Source: Kalaharituber pfeilii (lineage: Eukaryota > Ascomycota > Pezizomycetes > Pezizales > Pezizaceae). From it: a stretch of DNA of 64,000 nucleotides. Each line of letters opens with the position of its first letter. The stretch's first letter is position 1. The DNA lies in contig WHUZ01000038.1 in NCBI GenBank assembly GCA_015179045.1, positions 124,001 through 188,000 of the forward strand. The letters are read 5' to 3'. Shown one piece after another: positions 48,761 to 61,022 of the stretch. The notes beneath the pieces were generated by a model that did no database searches, was not told where the DNA came from, and saw only the letters and a list, made by a program, of their open reading frames with translations. The translations under genes and the position numbers were made by a program.

Positions 48761-51700
48761 CCGTAAACCCACTGGTCCTTTTTTTTGTTACGCCTAATTA
48801 TTGCTCGTCTTCGCAATTCTCGGGTACATTAGCAATCAATCAAATTGTGGCCAAAAAAAAAGCAAAAAAAATTGTGGATACGTTCTTGGCACAATTTTAG
48901 GCGGTCATGAAGTCAATCCGTTATCACATTTTTGATCTCCTGGATGAATTCATGTATTTGCATGTGCTTCCTTTCACTACTGGATTTCTCTGCCACTAGC
49001 TTAATATATGGTGGCTGTATGTTCGTTGATTCGATCTTGAATTCTAGGATAGTTGAATTTGAAGCACATTTGTTACAATCAGGCTGTAGATAAGAGAATT
49101 GCAGTTTGACGGGTATTAATATCCAGTATATACTGATATGATATCTAGCGGAGGTTACCAATGGACGACTTGACTCCATGCTTTCACACTCTAATTCCAT
49201 ATTAGTAAAGTCGGTTTTAAACGGGCAAGCTAGGTTTTAAAGAGATGCTCGTTTCAACCCGATATCCTCCAAACAGATTGAATCCGAACGTTTCTATTGC
49301 CACAATAGCCCAGGCTGACAATAATGTGTTGATTTATCAACAATCACAAGGCTTAGACTTGAGACATTTGTTGGAGCAGGGAAAGTATAACTTGTCATGA
49401 TCACAGAGATTACATGTATGGTGTCTATGCACAGCTAATTCAACAACATACATATCTCATCCCGTTGGCTCGGCACTTTTTCGACTTGAGAGACGACAAG
49501 GTTGTGGTTGTATATGGCATAAATTGAATTTGAGGCACAGTGCATCCAAATCCGAGGTGGAGATAGAGAGTAAAGATGTATCATATATTCCAGTCTTTGA
49601 GAGTTCGTATTCAGGTGGTGAGGAAGGTGGTGGATAAAAGGCCACTCTGTGATATGAGAGAGGGGGTACTTATTTCCCAAAGAAGTAATCAATGAATTCC
49701 CCACAATGGAGTGCTTACATACGTACCTAAAGCTTCCATCACACATTGACAACTCAGCTATGCACTTCATTCACTGCCTTTTTGTATCAACTTAACCAAA
49801 CTACCTCCAACTCTTCTTTCATTTCTTCGCAAATCATTCCACTTTAGTTATCTGTCCAAAATCGACTTCTCCGTCAAGACCAACCCCCACCAACATTTCC
49901 AATGGGAGATGCAATGCAATGCCACGGTGACACAATACCCTGAATCAGATACCCAATGATAGTGTGGGGGGTGCCATCCTAGTACGAATGCACATGCACC
50001 ATGTATCCCCAGACTTAAATGCGTGCGTATGCACGGTGCTCGTGGGGGCCAAAATCTCGAGATCAGTGGGTATCATAGGACTTGAGGGTTGGTATTGGAA
50101 CATCGGGCCGAAAAGGGTAATCTTTGCGACCTCTCTGGATTGATTGGAATTCAGATAAGTGAGAAAAGAAATGCGGACTTCATGGTTATTCTGAGCAAAT
50201 ATTTGTATTTGATAGGCTACTGAAATAATAGATGAATTCATTTGCATCTGAGAATAGACATTACGTACTATTATCCATAGAACCATTGATCCAGCCTAAT
50301 TCCGGAGCACTAAATTACACACGGGTCTACCCGCTATCGATTCTGCACATATTCCATTGCTTTTGTGATACATATAACGACAGTGTTCAGTATTCAAGTT
50401 CACATCTTTACATCAAATCATAGATATCAACATGCATATACTGTACTCCTACAAAGCGAGGAGTGCATTACTTTCTGAAACAATATGTTCTAGCCCTAAA
50501 TATATGCAAGCAAAAATCTAGGACAATACATCCCATATGGGCGGTGGATCGGGTAGTTTGAGCATAATTTCCTGCGACTCCATTCTGAGCTTGTCCCTGA
50601 AAACACCCGAAAAGTAGAAGTTTTCGAGTTTCTGGTATAATCCGGTGGCAGCTGAGGTTTTCTGGGGTCCTCAATAGAAAAATATCTTTGCCCCTGCAGC
50701 AGTCCGCTATCAGCGTTTTGTCCACCTCCAGAACTCTAGTACTAGTGCGTCTACTCCCTCCTCTCCCACAGGTTCACCATCCCCATCTGGTTACTTGTCT
50801 CTCTGCAGCTTGCATTTCATGTTTGCTTGGACTTGCTTTTGTCAAGATTGGTAAAACTAGTCCTAGCATTCCTGAAACTGTTTCCATAAAACCTTTTTGT
50901 CAAAGCTGTTTTAATAAAATTTCTCCCATAGGTGTATGCTTGGACACTTGCCTTATGCTGGTTAGAGCGGTGGCGACAGTACAACTGCTGATATAGAATT
51001 GAAATACTAGGTGACGGCAATGTAGGTGCTGCAGCTGCTCCAGTGCAGCAGCTGCAGCATGCTGGGAGTTATGATACTGCCCACTAGGAATTTGATGAGG
51101 TTATGGAAATACTAGGGAAACGTTCCCTGTTACGAGATTCACTACCTTCATGAGGATATATGCTGAATCTATGGGGATCCAAGTTTACGGGTGTTCTTGA
51201 GGTTTGTCCTAGTGGTGGGGATTAAACCTATGAATTTACTCTTGCTAAATAAGGTTTCTGGATTCCCTGTTAAATGCTTACTGTGCTCGGGGTTTTTTAT
51301 GCTTGAGCTACTTTCTAAAGGAAGCTAACGGACGCTGTATATTGATACATAAAATGACATTCTGTCATAGTTAGCTGCTGATATTGAAATTTTGGATCGC
51401 AAATGTAGACGACTGCATGTGTTGATTGTACTTAGATAAGTATGTGTATTGCGGTTATGCGTTCATCTACCTAATGGTGAGAGACTAATAAACTAGCCGC
51501 TGACTATATAGTACCCTTCTAGGTGTTTTCACATTGAACTGGACTTTGGTCTTATAAATGTTCCTAAGGTACGATAGTGTGATGCCCACTACACTGTAGC
51601 TCCAATCAACTCTATCAACACCTAGCCCACCTTCACACATCTCACTAGTGCTCATTGCTGCATCTAATGGACAAATACTGACACCCCAATGGGACTGTAG

Positions 51701-53610
51701 GCGCGGCGTATGTAGAAACGAATGAGTAGCGGATTATTGCACTGGTCTAGTCTGGTGCCCTAGGTCATGCCAGTTCCTCAAATAGCTCTAGATCTCTTCG
51801 AGAGTCAGTGTGCGGTTAATTGATAAGACTGTATAATGGCTACCGAACACGGCATGCGTACTTGAGCATTTAACGGTCGCCTATAGTTATGTGAAGAGCT
51901 TGTCTGTGTACTCTGTATCTGCACATGTTGCGGGAGGTGCAATGCTAGTGAAACTATGATTAAAATTGTTTTCTGCTAATATAACTATCATGACACTCCG
52001 TTGAAAGTATGATTCTCCCTATAATTCACTGGCATGAATTGAGTGGTTGACAATCGTTCGGAAAAAAAAAAATGCCGAAGTTGACAAAACGCCTCTTGTG
52101 GTTTAGTATGTACAAATTCCAACTATGAAATGAACTTTGAAATCCACTTTCACCCCTCATCTGAATTCAGTATACAAGTAAATCATACATTCTGTTTACA
52201 AGGAGACATTAATTTTTAGGCACTTTTCGCAAATGTCCTTAGTGGCCCGGGCTACTGTTCCCCCGACTATCGTAAGCGATCTGTTGCCCACAGTATGGGT
52301 ACTTGTGATACGTACCTAAAACGGAAGTCGCCACTGCCAAGAAGTTTTTTTGGGATAGCAGAAACAACATATGAATGGACTGGTGCCGCTCCTCATACCA
52401 GATCATAGTTGTTCTCGTACCCAGACTCTGACTATGGCCAGCGGCTCACTTAGGGACGAGAGGAAAAAAAGGTAAACTGATGGTAATTAGGGATCTTGAT
52501 ATCGAGGTGCAACATTATACAGTACTACAGTTACTGTTAGTAGTTTTCTATGTTAGTAGCATACCTTTTTGCGAAGCAATTATATAATGTTCCACATAAT
52601 TCTTATTTCAAATAGATAGCACAATTGCAAAAAGGCTCCAACAGAACTGCCAGATATACCTTGATCACAACCTATAAATAGTACCTAGTATACTTGAGCA
52701 TAAGTGCCAGGTGTAGTAGCCATTCGATAAGGACGGTGAAGCATACAAATTTCGAACTACAAGTATGTTTAAACCTCAAAGCTTCAAGAGACCTCATTAC
52801 GGGCATTGTCAGTCAGGCACTCATTACTAATCTACCTCTCACTGTATAGGTGACCCCTCACTCCATTCGTCACAATTAGGTCCCATTAAATTTTACGTAC
52901 CTGATCAGCTATATATGAACTACTGACGCTTGTCCATACACTTGATCCAGGTTACATTTGTTTTGCTTGGGGTAAATACAAGTGGCGCGACCCATGTACT
53001 CATTTCGATTCAACAATGCTATACGCATGTACAACTCATATTCCACACACCCTCGGCACTCTATCCTTTCCCGAGTTTTCTTGCACACTCCCATGCAAAG
53101 TATTTACATCCCGGCACCTTCATTGCATTGCTCATCTGCTCTTTGCTGCACCCGCAAGCTAGATCACCAGGCCACCATTCAAGCATCAGCATCCACCATC
53201 CAGTTCCCTGTGAACTAGCTAATGCCAATTTTTTCACATCCTCCCTCCCTCCTATGTTCCCCGAATACCTCATCCTACTCTAATTCTTGCATGTAGACAC
53301 CTGTGAAATGTTAGATATTTGATCTAAGTAATATAAGCTGTCAATAAGCCCAACCAAAGCCAATGCAGATGCAAAATTGGATGTTTAATAAAAATTATAG
53401 AATAGTGAATACCGCTCCAGTAACGTATAACACCCAGATAAAGAATTTGGCATGTTCAAAGCAAAGCTTTCGCTTTATGGAGTTGGCAGGTATACTTGTA
53501 GCTGTATATAATACAGGAAGGCGGTAGCGTTCGAGCCCGTCACATAGGCTAACTGAATTGCTGGAACGTGATACATGCCTTGGTAACTGCAGTAACTTGA
53601 TATTTGCGAT
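48761..53610. other. Gene-poor intergenic region
   Basis: About 4.8 kb without a supported gene. A minus-strand frame at 48913-49200 has no family features. It contains a 33-bp hairpin at 51027-51059 and a dispersed TTCTCGTACCCAGACTC motif at 52412-52428. Otherwise I see only AT-rich unique sequence. Confidence 0.5.
51027..51059. repeat. Perfect 13-bp inverted repeat (hairpin)
   Basis: TGCTGCAGCTGCT and its exact reverse complement flank a 7-nt loop. The arms are themselves CTG/CAG-like. It is too short for a transposon and lacks a following T run, so I give no function. Confidence 0.8.
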
Positions 53611-54640
53611 TCAGTGGTTGGTTTGTTGGTGTGACAAGTCAGTGAAGCCAGCAGCTTCAGTCGATGTTGCAGCTTGCGTACATCTATCAATTTCAATGAT
53701 GGCGTCAGATAATGGTCTTGCTGAATTCCACTGGGACTCCAATGTCCATTCTCGGATATTCGAGAGTGCGGTATTAATGTCCTCAATAGCGGCATCTGCG
53801 CCGTATGTAATAGACGACAAACAATCGACCAGAAGATCACCTATTTGGGCCTCATTCTCCATGGCTTCGTTCTTAAAAGCCGTGTAATGTACTCCATCAA
53901 GATCGCTTTCGACGTATTAGATGAAACAAAACGATCGCCTGCCTCCTCCAGAAATCCTTTGTTCAGGTAACTTTGATCGATATCAATATCATCAAGCGGA
54001 TGGCCAAATTTTCGGACATAGAGTAAACCATTGGTACCATCATGATGCTTTGACAGTACTCCATGTATCGCACAAATGCTCAGAGCACACCCCTGCGGCC
54101 CATTAGTCAATCTACAATAAACTTGAATGGGTTCTGGGACTTACTATTAATATTCCTCTGTATGTGAGCAGCATGAGAACTTCCCCCTCTATCCATGCAT
54201 TTCCGTCAGACTCCCCATATTAACGAAGACAAATGGATACGTTTTGAGAGGGTCAACGGTATTAGGGTCTCGATTGCTTCCAAGGATCATCAACCAACGA
54301 GATAAAAGCCCTGGAGGAGGAGCCCATATTACTGTGCATCTTGTCATCAGATCCTGCCTGGTATCCTGTGCCAGCCCGTTTTCTAAAATGCTCAGTGTTC
54401 TTTCCAATATTGATAGAAGCTCGTCACCTTAAAGTCTTTTCATTAACTCAATGGGATAAGCCATGACTAGTGGTGAATTATTATCGATCTAAGTGCCTGT
54501 GGGCTTATCTATAGAGAGAGCACGCATACCGCAAGTTTATTGGGATGGACATTCGTGATTCCTACATCCAGCTCACCGTCTTCAGAACTGAGAAAACATT
54601 GATAATCGTCAACCCCTGGATACCACACCCAAACAGCCAT
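53611..54640 (-). CDS. Unrecognised protein, three exons, two single-base frame breaks
   Basis: A coherent minus-strand gene model: exons 54640-54577, 54427-54145, 54092-53611, with GTGAGC and GTAAGT donors and a TGACTAAT branch site in intron 2. The product would be about 276 residues. It starts MAVWVWYPGVDDYQCFLSSED, continues SILERTLSILENGLAQD and APPPGLLSRWLMILG, and ends in a helical acidic region (LLVDCLSSITYG, EDINTALSNIREW). The frame slips at 54213-54216 (G4 on the coding strand) and at about 53912-53924. One base added at each gives 831 nt exactly. No signal peptide or membrane span is evident, and I do not recognise the family. An 18-base T run lies just upstream of the start (54656-54673). 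Confidence 0.5.
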
Positions 54641-55020
54641 CCTTAACAAAGTCAATTTTTTTTTTTTTTTTTTATATCAATACTCGCGTGCCGCCCTATG
54701 GGCTATGGCGAGGTCTAGTTACATCAAAACAAAGTACAAGTACGGAACAATAGAAGTAAATCCCCCGGGGCTAACCCCTCGCCCATTCCAAAATTCCTAT
54801 CACTCCCCGAAGGCCCTCCCCTTCATCTTGGTCACCCAAGGGTCTGCACAATCCATAACAAAGTCAATGCTCCTTGATATCCAAGCCAGGCTGCTGCCTG
54901 AATTGTAGTTGCTTTTCTGATCTCGATATACTGACAGATATACCTGGGCCTACAATGTTAGAATCCAAGGGAAAATGTCGATTTAAAGTATTGCTCAGGA
55001 TGATACATACCCAAGCACAG

Positions 55021-56345
55021 TCAAGACTGTCGTACCCAGAGACACTGCTCTGGCGCACTGCTCATATCGGCTGTAACGCATTGGAGATCACCCAAAACAA
55101 TCACAGAAGCTTTTTGTTTTTGACGCCAGAACGCGAAGGCTGATGGGATTTCACTATTTTTTTCGACACGAGGTGATTTGATGGTTTTTTTTGGCATATG
55201 CTCTTTAATGGACCACATGATTGAAGCCATTTCTTTACAGGTATAGGGAGGATGGAAAAGCTGGTTGCAGCGGCAGTCAACATTAGCGATCCCCACATAA
55301 GGATGGGAATGTTCCAATTATTCGATCGATTGCGAACGCTTCCATGATAACTTGAATTGCTCCAATTGCTTGAGTTGCTCCAATTGCTTGAGTTGCTCCA
55401 ATTGCTTGAGTTGCTCATCCAGGGAGTTTTAATGGACTTGAACGGGGGCCGATGGAATTCTGGGTTTACTCTAGGCTGTCGCGCGCATGCGACCAGAGTC
55501 TTCGGTATGCTGAATCTTTTTGCGCATTTCAATCTGTGCGAATCCGTTCTCGATTTCCTTTGTCATGTAGTGGACGGTGACTAGTTCTTCACTCGGTAAT
55601 TTGTCCGCCTGGCGTACACCGAGTATCGGGCGGACGCAGTTTGTGATGTCATGATGGTTAACGAAAATATATTCCATTAGGTATTGGGCTTTTAACATAC
55701 CAGTGGAGTGCCCTGAATGTTCGCAAGCTTTTGTTCCTATGACTACTTTAATCAACGCTCTTGATTAGCCCAAATTCCCAAGAAGCGAGCACATTGACAT
55801 GGTGGCCCCTAAATAACCCTTAGAATAATTGATCGCATATTTCTCCACGCTGTCGGTAACGAAGAGGCCAATGAGAGCAGTTAGATCTGGAGCGCCCTCA
55901 GCTAGAAGCTTTAAGGTGCCTATTTCGACCTCATCATTTTCTCCTTGGGCAAAAACACCAGAAAAGTACTTGATAGCGGAGCTTAGGGGCAGCAAGCATA
56001 GTCCCATAGATGGCACACCGGCCATGGCCCAGGTAACAATTGAATTGGGCCTGCAGGATAGACTGTCCGGAAGGGCAGCAAATTCCGGCATACCAGAAAG
56101 TGTAGTACCTATTTAATTGGGAGGAATATAATGTTTCATTGTATAAGTGGTATATAACTGACTTCGCGTAGGATATTCTGAGCTCATCTTAGGTGCTATG
56201 TATATATAGCTAGCTATGTTTGTATATTCAAGAAGGACGGCGAAGCCTCCGGGATTGATATGCATTGGAATGAGCCCAGCCCATCGATGCATCTTTGGGG
56301 AATAAACAAGCACCGGGAGTTGAGTAACATTGCAAAATCCTCACA
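55021..56345 (-). pseudogene. Conserved-looking hypothetical gene with several in-frame stops
   Basis: One minus-strand frame stays open in coding style from about 56345 to 55021 across an intron (56162-56109, donor GTCAGT). Early part: LPVLVYSPKMHRWAGLIP and GGFAVLLEY. Middle: MPEFAALPDS and a helical EIGTLKLLAEGAPDLTALIG stretch. Then LVTVHYMTKEIENG, a Gln/Leu coiled coil built from repeated LKQLEQ, and a C-terminal part containing AFAFWRQKQKAS. Stops interrupt it at 55765 (TAA), 55471 (TAG), 55429 (TAA), 55318 (TAA) and 55021 (TGA). Every one is a single C-to-T change from CAA, CAG or CGA, and coding continues in the same frame after each. That argues for RIP-like nonsense mutation rather than base-call slips. 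Function unknown. Confidence 0.6.
55356..55415 (-). repeat. 18-bp coding minisatellite (LKQLEQ)
   Basis: About 3.3 copies of TTGCTCCAATTGCTTGAG. On the minus strand each copy encodes the hexapeptide LKQLEQ, extending a predicted coiled coil inside the broken gene. Confidence 0.85.
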
Positions 56346-57013
56346 ACAACGTCATCGCTATTTACAGGGCCCGAAGACAGCTACAGAGCCTACATAGAAG
56401 TCGGCTCAGTAATTTGAGGCGGCGTCAAGGCACAATTAAGTATTTAGCATGCAAGCTCCACTGGGCACGAGACTAGCACGAGATACGATCCTCATGCGTA
56501 TCCTGTGTATATCGAGCGCCGGGGCAGTTGCAAGATTGTACATGTCTTCTGTTGCCTTAGTGAATGGAATAGACGCCGTACATCTCGCAACATCGAATCT
56601 ACATAAGTGCCCATGCTAAATAGTAGATTTATTTGTGATTGGCTCCAGTCGTCTGATTGGCATATCTCATCTATTCTATACTGTACTGGTCAAATCATAA
56701 TGTTGGAATTATAGACAAAATGTGAAGGGAACTTCGGGGTTTGGTCAATCACTGCTCGAATCAAACATTTTGCGAAACACTGCCATCTTGTGATGTAGGG
56801 CCAGCAGACAAACATTGATGTTTTATTAAATGTGTACGCGTGATTAATTAATACAGATAAAAATAAATACAGTGGTTCGGGTCAGTGCCTGTGATACCTG
56901 CGAAAATAAATACAAAGACTCGGGACTTGGTCCTCTGCGTCTATGAAGCGCTCTGAAAGGGCTAGGGACCTCTTTGCCCGTGATACATGATTTTAACAAC
57001 TAGCCATGCTATG
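56346..57013. other. Intergenic, no gene seen
   Basis: Between two broken minus-strand genes; no coding signal noticed. Confidence 0.5.
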
Positions 57014-57800
57014 CTAAGACTCATCTACAGTATCTGACTTCTCCGCAAGATCAATTATCGACCTCACCCTTTTTATCTCCCTCGATTTCTCCCCAATTTG
57101 TGATGCTTCCACTGGCTTTTGCGCCTTATCAAACAGCCACACAATATGAGCAAGCACCTTTTTTACCTTAGTTTCCATATCTGCGTCATCGCACACAATG
57201 ATGACTGGTTTCGATAGTTTAAACGATGGCTTCCCTCATCGTCTAGGGTGCATTCCATAAATACCATTTGGATGCATCGGTAACTATTCCAAACACCTTG
57301 TACACGTCTTGCCCGTCATTGATTTTATCCACCTTGCGTTTACGGCCTGTCAAGGATGATTCCATCTGTACTGACGCCTACGCGAACCCCTTTATAAAGT
57401 CTTCTTTCTTAACCAGAACAACATCGCCCGAGGATCATCAAAGATCAATAAGCGATCCTTGTACATGCTCCAATTCATGCTCACAGATGGATAGCGGAAC
57501 TGCCTGATTAGCAAGAGCTGAGCCCCATGAAGATACTCCAGTTGTGAGGGATGTTATAGCAAAGCCTGATAAGCTCCCTTAGGCCAGATTTCCTGGGGCA
57601 AAATAATTTATCAAAGTAGGGGGAATGACTTTTTGAAAAAAGATTCCTTTCGATTGATAGTCTGGTTGGTACAATTCCCGATTGACCTGATGCCCGTATC
57701 ATAATTGATTAATATCTGGATGCCCTGAAACTCTTCAAGGGTTATGGCGCAATTGACGTCAGAAACTGTCAATCCCTGTCGAAGCTCGTGGAATCGTTAA
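57014..57800 (-). pseudogene. Broken gene, C-terminal region perhaps Crinkler-like
   Basis: Minus-strand pieces form the end of one protein. They contain HELEHVQGS, VLVKKEDFIKGFA, ASVQMESSLTGRKRKVD, FGIVTDASKWY, then KPVIIVCDDADMETKVKKVL and HIVWLFDKAQKPVEAS, ending TVDES. This block order reminds me of nuclease-like C-terminal regions of Crinkler-family (CRN) proteins known from Rhizophagus, but that is from memory. A TAG at 57378-57380 falls exactly between GFA and ASVQM, where CAG would fit. Other breaks (near 57434-57439, about 57250 and about 57230) look like single-base slips. The upstream part to about 57800 is more doubtful. As it stands no intact protein is encoded. Confidence 0.4.
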
Positions 57801-58860
57801 CATACTGTATGTTAACCTATGCTGCAGGTAACGCTTTACTGTGCAGGGCTGTGTGACAACTTTAATTTGACATCTAAGAATCGTAGCATCATGAGTTTCA
57901 AGGTAAACTTTCGTCTCAAATGGAAGTCCAATTAAACCAACAAGCTGATACTAATTAAAACATGCAACATTCCTAATTTTCAACCATTTCTACAGCTGAA
58001 AATACGTACATATTTTTTTTCCTGAAACAAGAAATTGTAGGGAAATACGAAAACGGTCCAGAGGACAGCATCATAGTCATATTCTCCGTAACTATGTACT
58101 TGGAAACATTAATGCTTCTTAATGCAAGGTGCAGGCAGTCCTCTCGAAAGGGCCTGTTCGATCGCCAGTGGTAATATTTAGTTGCCATCACCCCCCTTCA
58201 TGCCTAGTTCGTGATTCCGAAGAATTGAGATAAAGATAGTCCAGACTAAGATAAAGACAGACTATTTAGTTAATAATGGGTCTGGATCCTACGAACAGAA
58301 ATTATAACTTATGTGGTTTTAAAAGTAGCCCGCCTTACTCGAACTGCAAGTCTTGCACACACTACTCATGTTTGTATGTAGTACTGTCTTAATGATAAAT
58401 TGAGTTGAGCACATCATAATAAATACATGGAACAGGCCATAGCCCAAAAAGGAAAACAACAGACTATGACGCCAAGACTGCAAAATGTCACTGCTGAAGC
58501 TATGCGGGTGGCAAGGGGAGGAGATATTATGTAAAGGGATCTAAATTGGACCATGCATCGTAATACAAGTATAATAATGGCCTATATTGTAATCCCTAAT
58601 TTATTTATATGAAGCTATCTCAAAACCGGCAGAGTGATTGTTTCTTGTCGCATCATATGATGTACAATGAGTTCCAATCACGTTGGATTGTAGTTACACC
58701 GACGGTTGTTCATTCTGCAATATCTAGATATGGTTGGCTCCTCTTGTTCTCTGGATTTTATATGCGTTGGAGCAGCAAGGCTTTGCGTCGGATTGGAACT
58801 TGCGGCCGCAGGGGTTGCAATTCGTGCTTCAGGATTAGCTCCCTGCCTACGCGTGACCTT
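57801..58860. other. Intergenic, no gene seen
   Basis: AT-rich stretch without supported coding. A plus-strand frame running on from here to 59266 is the antisense of the broken gene that follows. Confidence 0.5.
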
Positions 58861-59960
58861 TCACGCTGGAGGCGGTATTTTTATAGCACAGAGGAAGAAA
58901 GTTCTCTCATTTTTTGCATGGCTAGCTATCTTCTCACCAACCTTAACCCGTTTCACTGACAGCAGCTCAGTACCTCTCAAACGGCCAGCGACATGTACTG
59001 GAATATCTACGGTTGGCCGGCCGAAATCTAGATGCGCAGCCGGTGCCAGGACTGATTTTTTGCAAGCTTTCACGAGATCGATGTTAGGCGTTTGGTCAGA
59101 TGCTCTTCGGTTGCAGAAGAGCCTGGGAGGATGGGTGAGACTTGGAATTGCTAAGTTATCCCGATGCCATGCTTGCGTGATACATAAGTTGATTTGTGCC
59201 CGCTCACTGGGGGTCAGTGGTACCTCGTGTGCGTTCATAATATGCTCGATAAATGCCGAAGTTTAGCTTTTGGGAGGTGCAATCGTGCCACGCGAATATC
59301 CTTCCGTTATAACTTCAGCCACTTTCGAATACGTTACGAGACTCCCATCCTAACCATTTTTTTTTTTTGTTAGCACCAGCATGATTTGATAGTCGATTAT
59401 TGATGATGCGGATTCTTACATCCGGTTCGAATTTATCAGGCAGTGCGATATTCCCATCGAGCATGGTTTGATCATCCTCACCGACATTCCATAACCAGGA
59501 AGAAGTTGAGTCATTATCCTCGTAAAAGGATTCGACCGATTCCTGATGAAATGTACGTTTTCTATGGTCTCTTCCTCAACTGCTCTACCTTTACCCTTTT
59601 CATTGACAACATGCGGAGATGAGACATATTCAATATGAATCCTTTCTATCTTGACGGGAGCGTTTGATTTGGAGTGAAGGCCTTCTTGTTGGATTGATGA
59701 GAGGGTAGCTTCTCCTTGATCTGTCTCCTCCTGAATTGCTCTCTCTTTACCCTTATAATATGTGAGTATGAGGCATGCTCAACGTGAATCCTTTCTCTCT
59801 TAACGGGAGGGCTCGAATTGGGGTGGAGGTCTTCTTGTTGAGTTGATGTGATGGTAGCTTCATCTTGGTCTAACATCTGGCGGTACTTGGTTGCGACGGG
59901 GTATCTCAAGCTGGTGATATGACTGTGGGAGGGTGATGTTTCCGCAAGCTATCTTCACTC
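58861..59960 (-). pseudogene. Unrecognised broken gene with internal tandem duplication
   Basis: Minus strand. The 5' part (from about 59960) codes a charged repeat region. Two related units, each with an ERIH(V/I)E(H/Y) motif followed by a KGK-rich stretch, come from a tandem DNA duplication. Next come an acidic stretch (SFYEDNDSTSSWLWNVGEDD) and a phase-0 intron at 59419-59350 (GTAAGA ... TTAG). The last exon, 59349-58861, has VTYSKVAEVITEGYSRG, then VPLTPSERAQINLCITQAWH and VDIPVHVAGRLRGTE, and stops after KIPPPA. The 5' exon needs single-base corrections to stay in frame. An in-frame TAA lies before TSAFIEHIM in the last exon, where CAA would fit. Function unknown; the start codon is not secure. 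Confidence 0.4.
59563..59872 (-). repeat. Tandem duplication, about 150-bp unit, two copies
   Basis: The blocks GAATCCTTTCT, CTT(G/A)ACGGGAG, GG(C/T)CTTCTTGTTG and GGTAGCTTC occur twice in the same order in adjacent units (about 59563-59715 and 59716-59872). On the minus strand both code the same charged peptide pattern. Confidence 0.8.
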
Positions 59961-61022
59961 CAAACGTGACACTGGATTAAGTGGCTGGATGAGCTGAATC
60001 TTCCTGGAATTTTCGTTTTGTTCTTCGGAGCTTATATACTACTCATTGCGCACTTACTGAAAGAGTCTACTATAGAACAATTTTTTTTGGATAGATGGCG
60101 ATTTTGATAACTTCAAGAATCCGCTGATTTGTAGCAAACCGGAAGTCATTGGTGTTAACCGCAAATCAAGTCCCTAGCCTGCTGAAATTCTCGTGTGCGG
60201 CGACCGGAGCTTTATACCATCTTGAATGGTCTTTATGACATTACGTTGACCTACTGTGAAGCATTTCGTAACCAGGGTGAAGTGTGCTTGTAGTAATCCA
60301 TCAAAATTGACTGCACCACCAGCACTAGAGCGATGCGCAAGAATCAATAGTTTAGTCTTAGCTATCATCGCAAGGTCACATAGTTAAAATATTGAAGGTT
60401 AGTGATAGCCAAGTGCAATTTTGATTGGCCTTCGCAGTAGAAGATTTATGAAGTGTTGCTCAAACCGTTCTCTTCCTGGTGGGAATCGAATATGTGGAAG
60501 CAATTGGATTGAAGGACAACAAGGGAAACGCTGGTATGATATACTCTGGAAATGACCATCAAGGAATCGGAAGGACTGGCGGAGCAACATTTGACGAAGA
60601 TGACCGCCCGAATCTCATCTGCGTTGAGTGGAATGAGGCTTTGAATGGTACCCATCATCGGTCACGGGACTTAGTATATGGTTGAGAAATTGGAATGCTT
60701 TTTCAAGCAAAATTGGCTTTCCTTCATGCATCCGATTGGATAATAAGGTCACGACTAGACCTTCACCTGCTGATAAATTGAGAGGCCACAGAATGCAGCT
60801 TACTGCGCTCCGTATCCTGTTCAGCCTCTTTACACTTGTATTGAAGCCTTGCTACTGAACTGCACTCCTGCTGTAAGCTGAATATAATAATATGCAAAAT
60901 TGAACACTGAAGCCACTCGATTCGAATGGAGGGTATTAGGTAATTCCATTCGACATCATCTTGACGATATTCATTCTGTGGGGCTGCTAAGGCCGCGACA
61001 GAGCAAGATCGTTAGATATTGC
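59961..61022. other. Intergenic, possible decayed coding at 60440-60680
   Basis: Both strands are open across about 60446-60685 (plus: VEAIGLKDNKGNAG...), which may be a remnant of coding sequence, but I recognise nothing and cannot choose a strand. The rest shows no coding signal. Confidence 0.4.

Noticed and set aside
47650..50110. Two similar-looking stretches at 47650-47890 and 49945-50110
   Set aside because: The shared short blocks occur in different order, so this is not a convincing repeat.
53521..53545. GTTCGAGCC resembling a tRNA B box
   Set aside because: The flanking bases do not form a T-stem and no D-arm lies upstream.
58706..59266. 186-codon plus-strand frame
   Set aside because: It overlaps minus-strand coding-like exon 59349-58861, which joins by a proper intron to an upstream exon; the plus frame has no such support.
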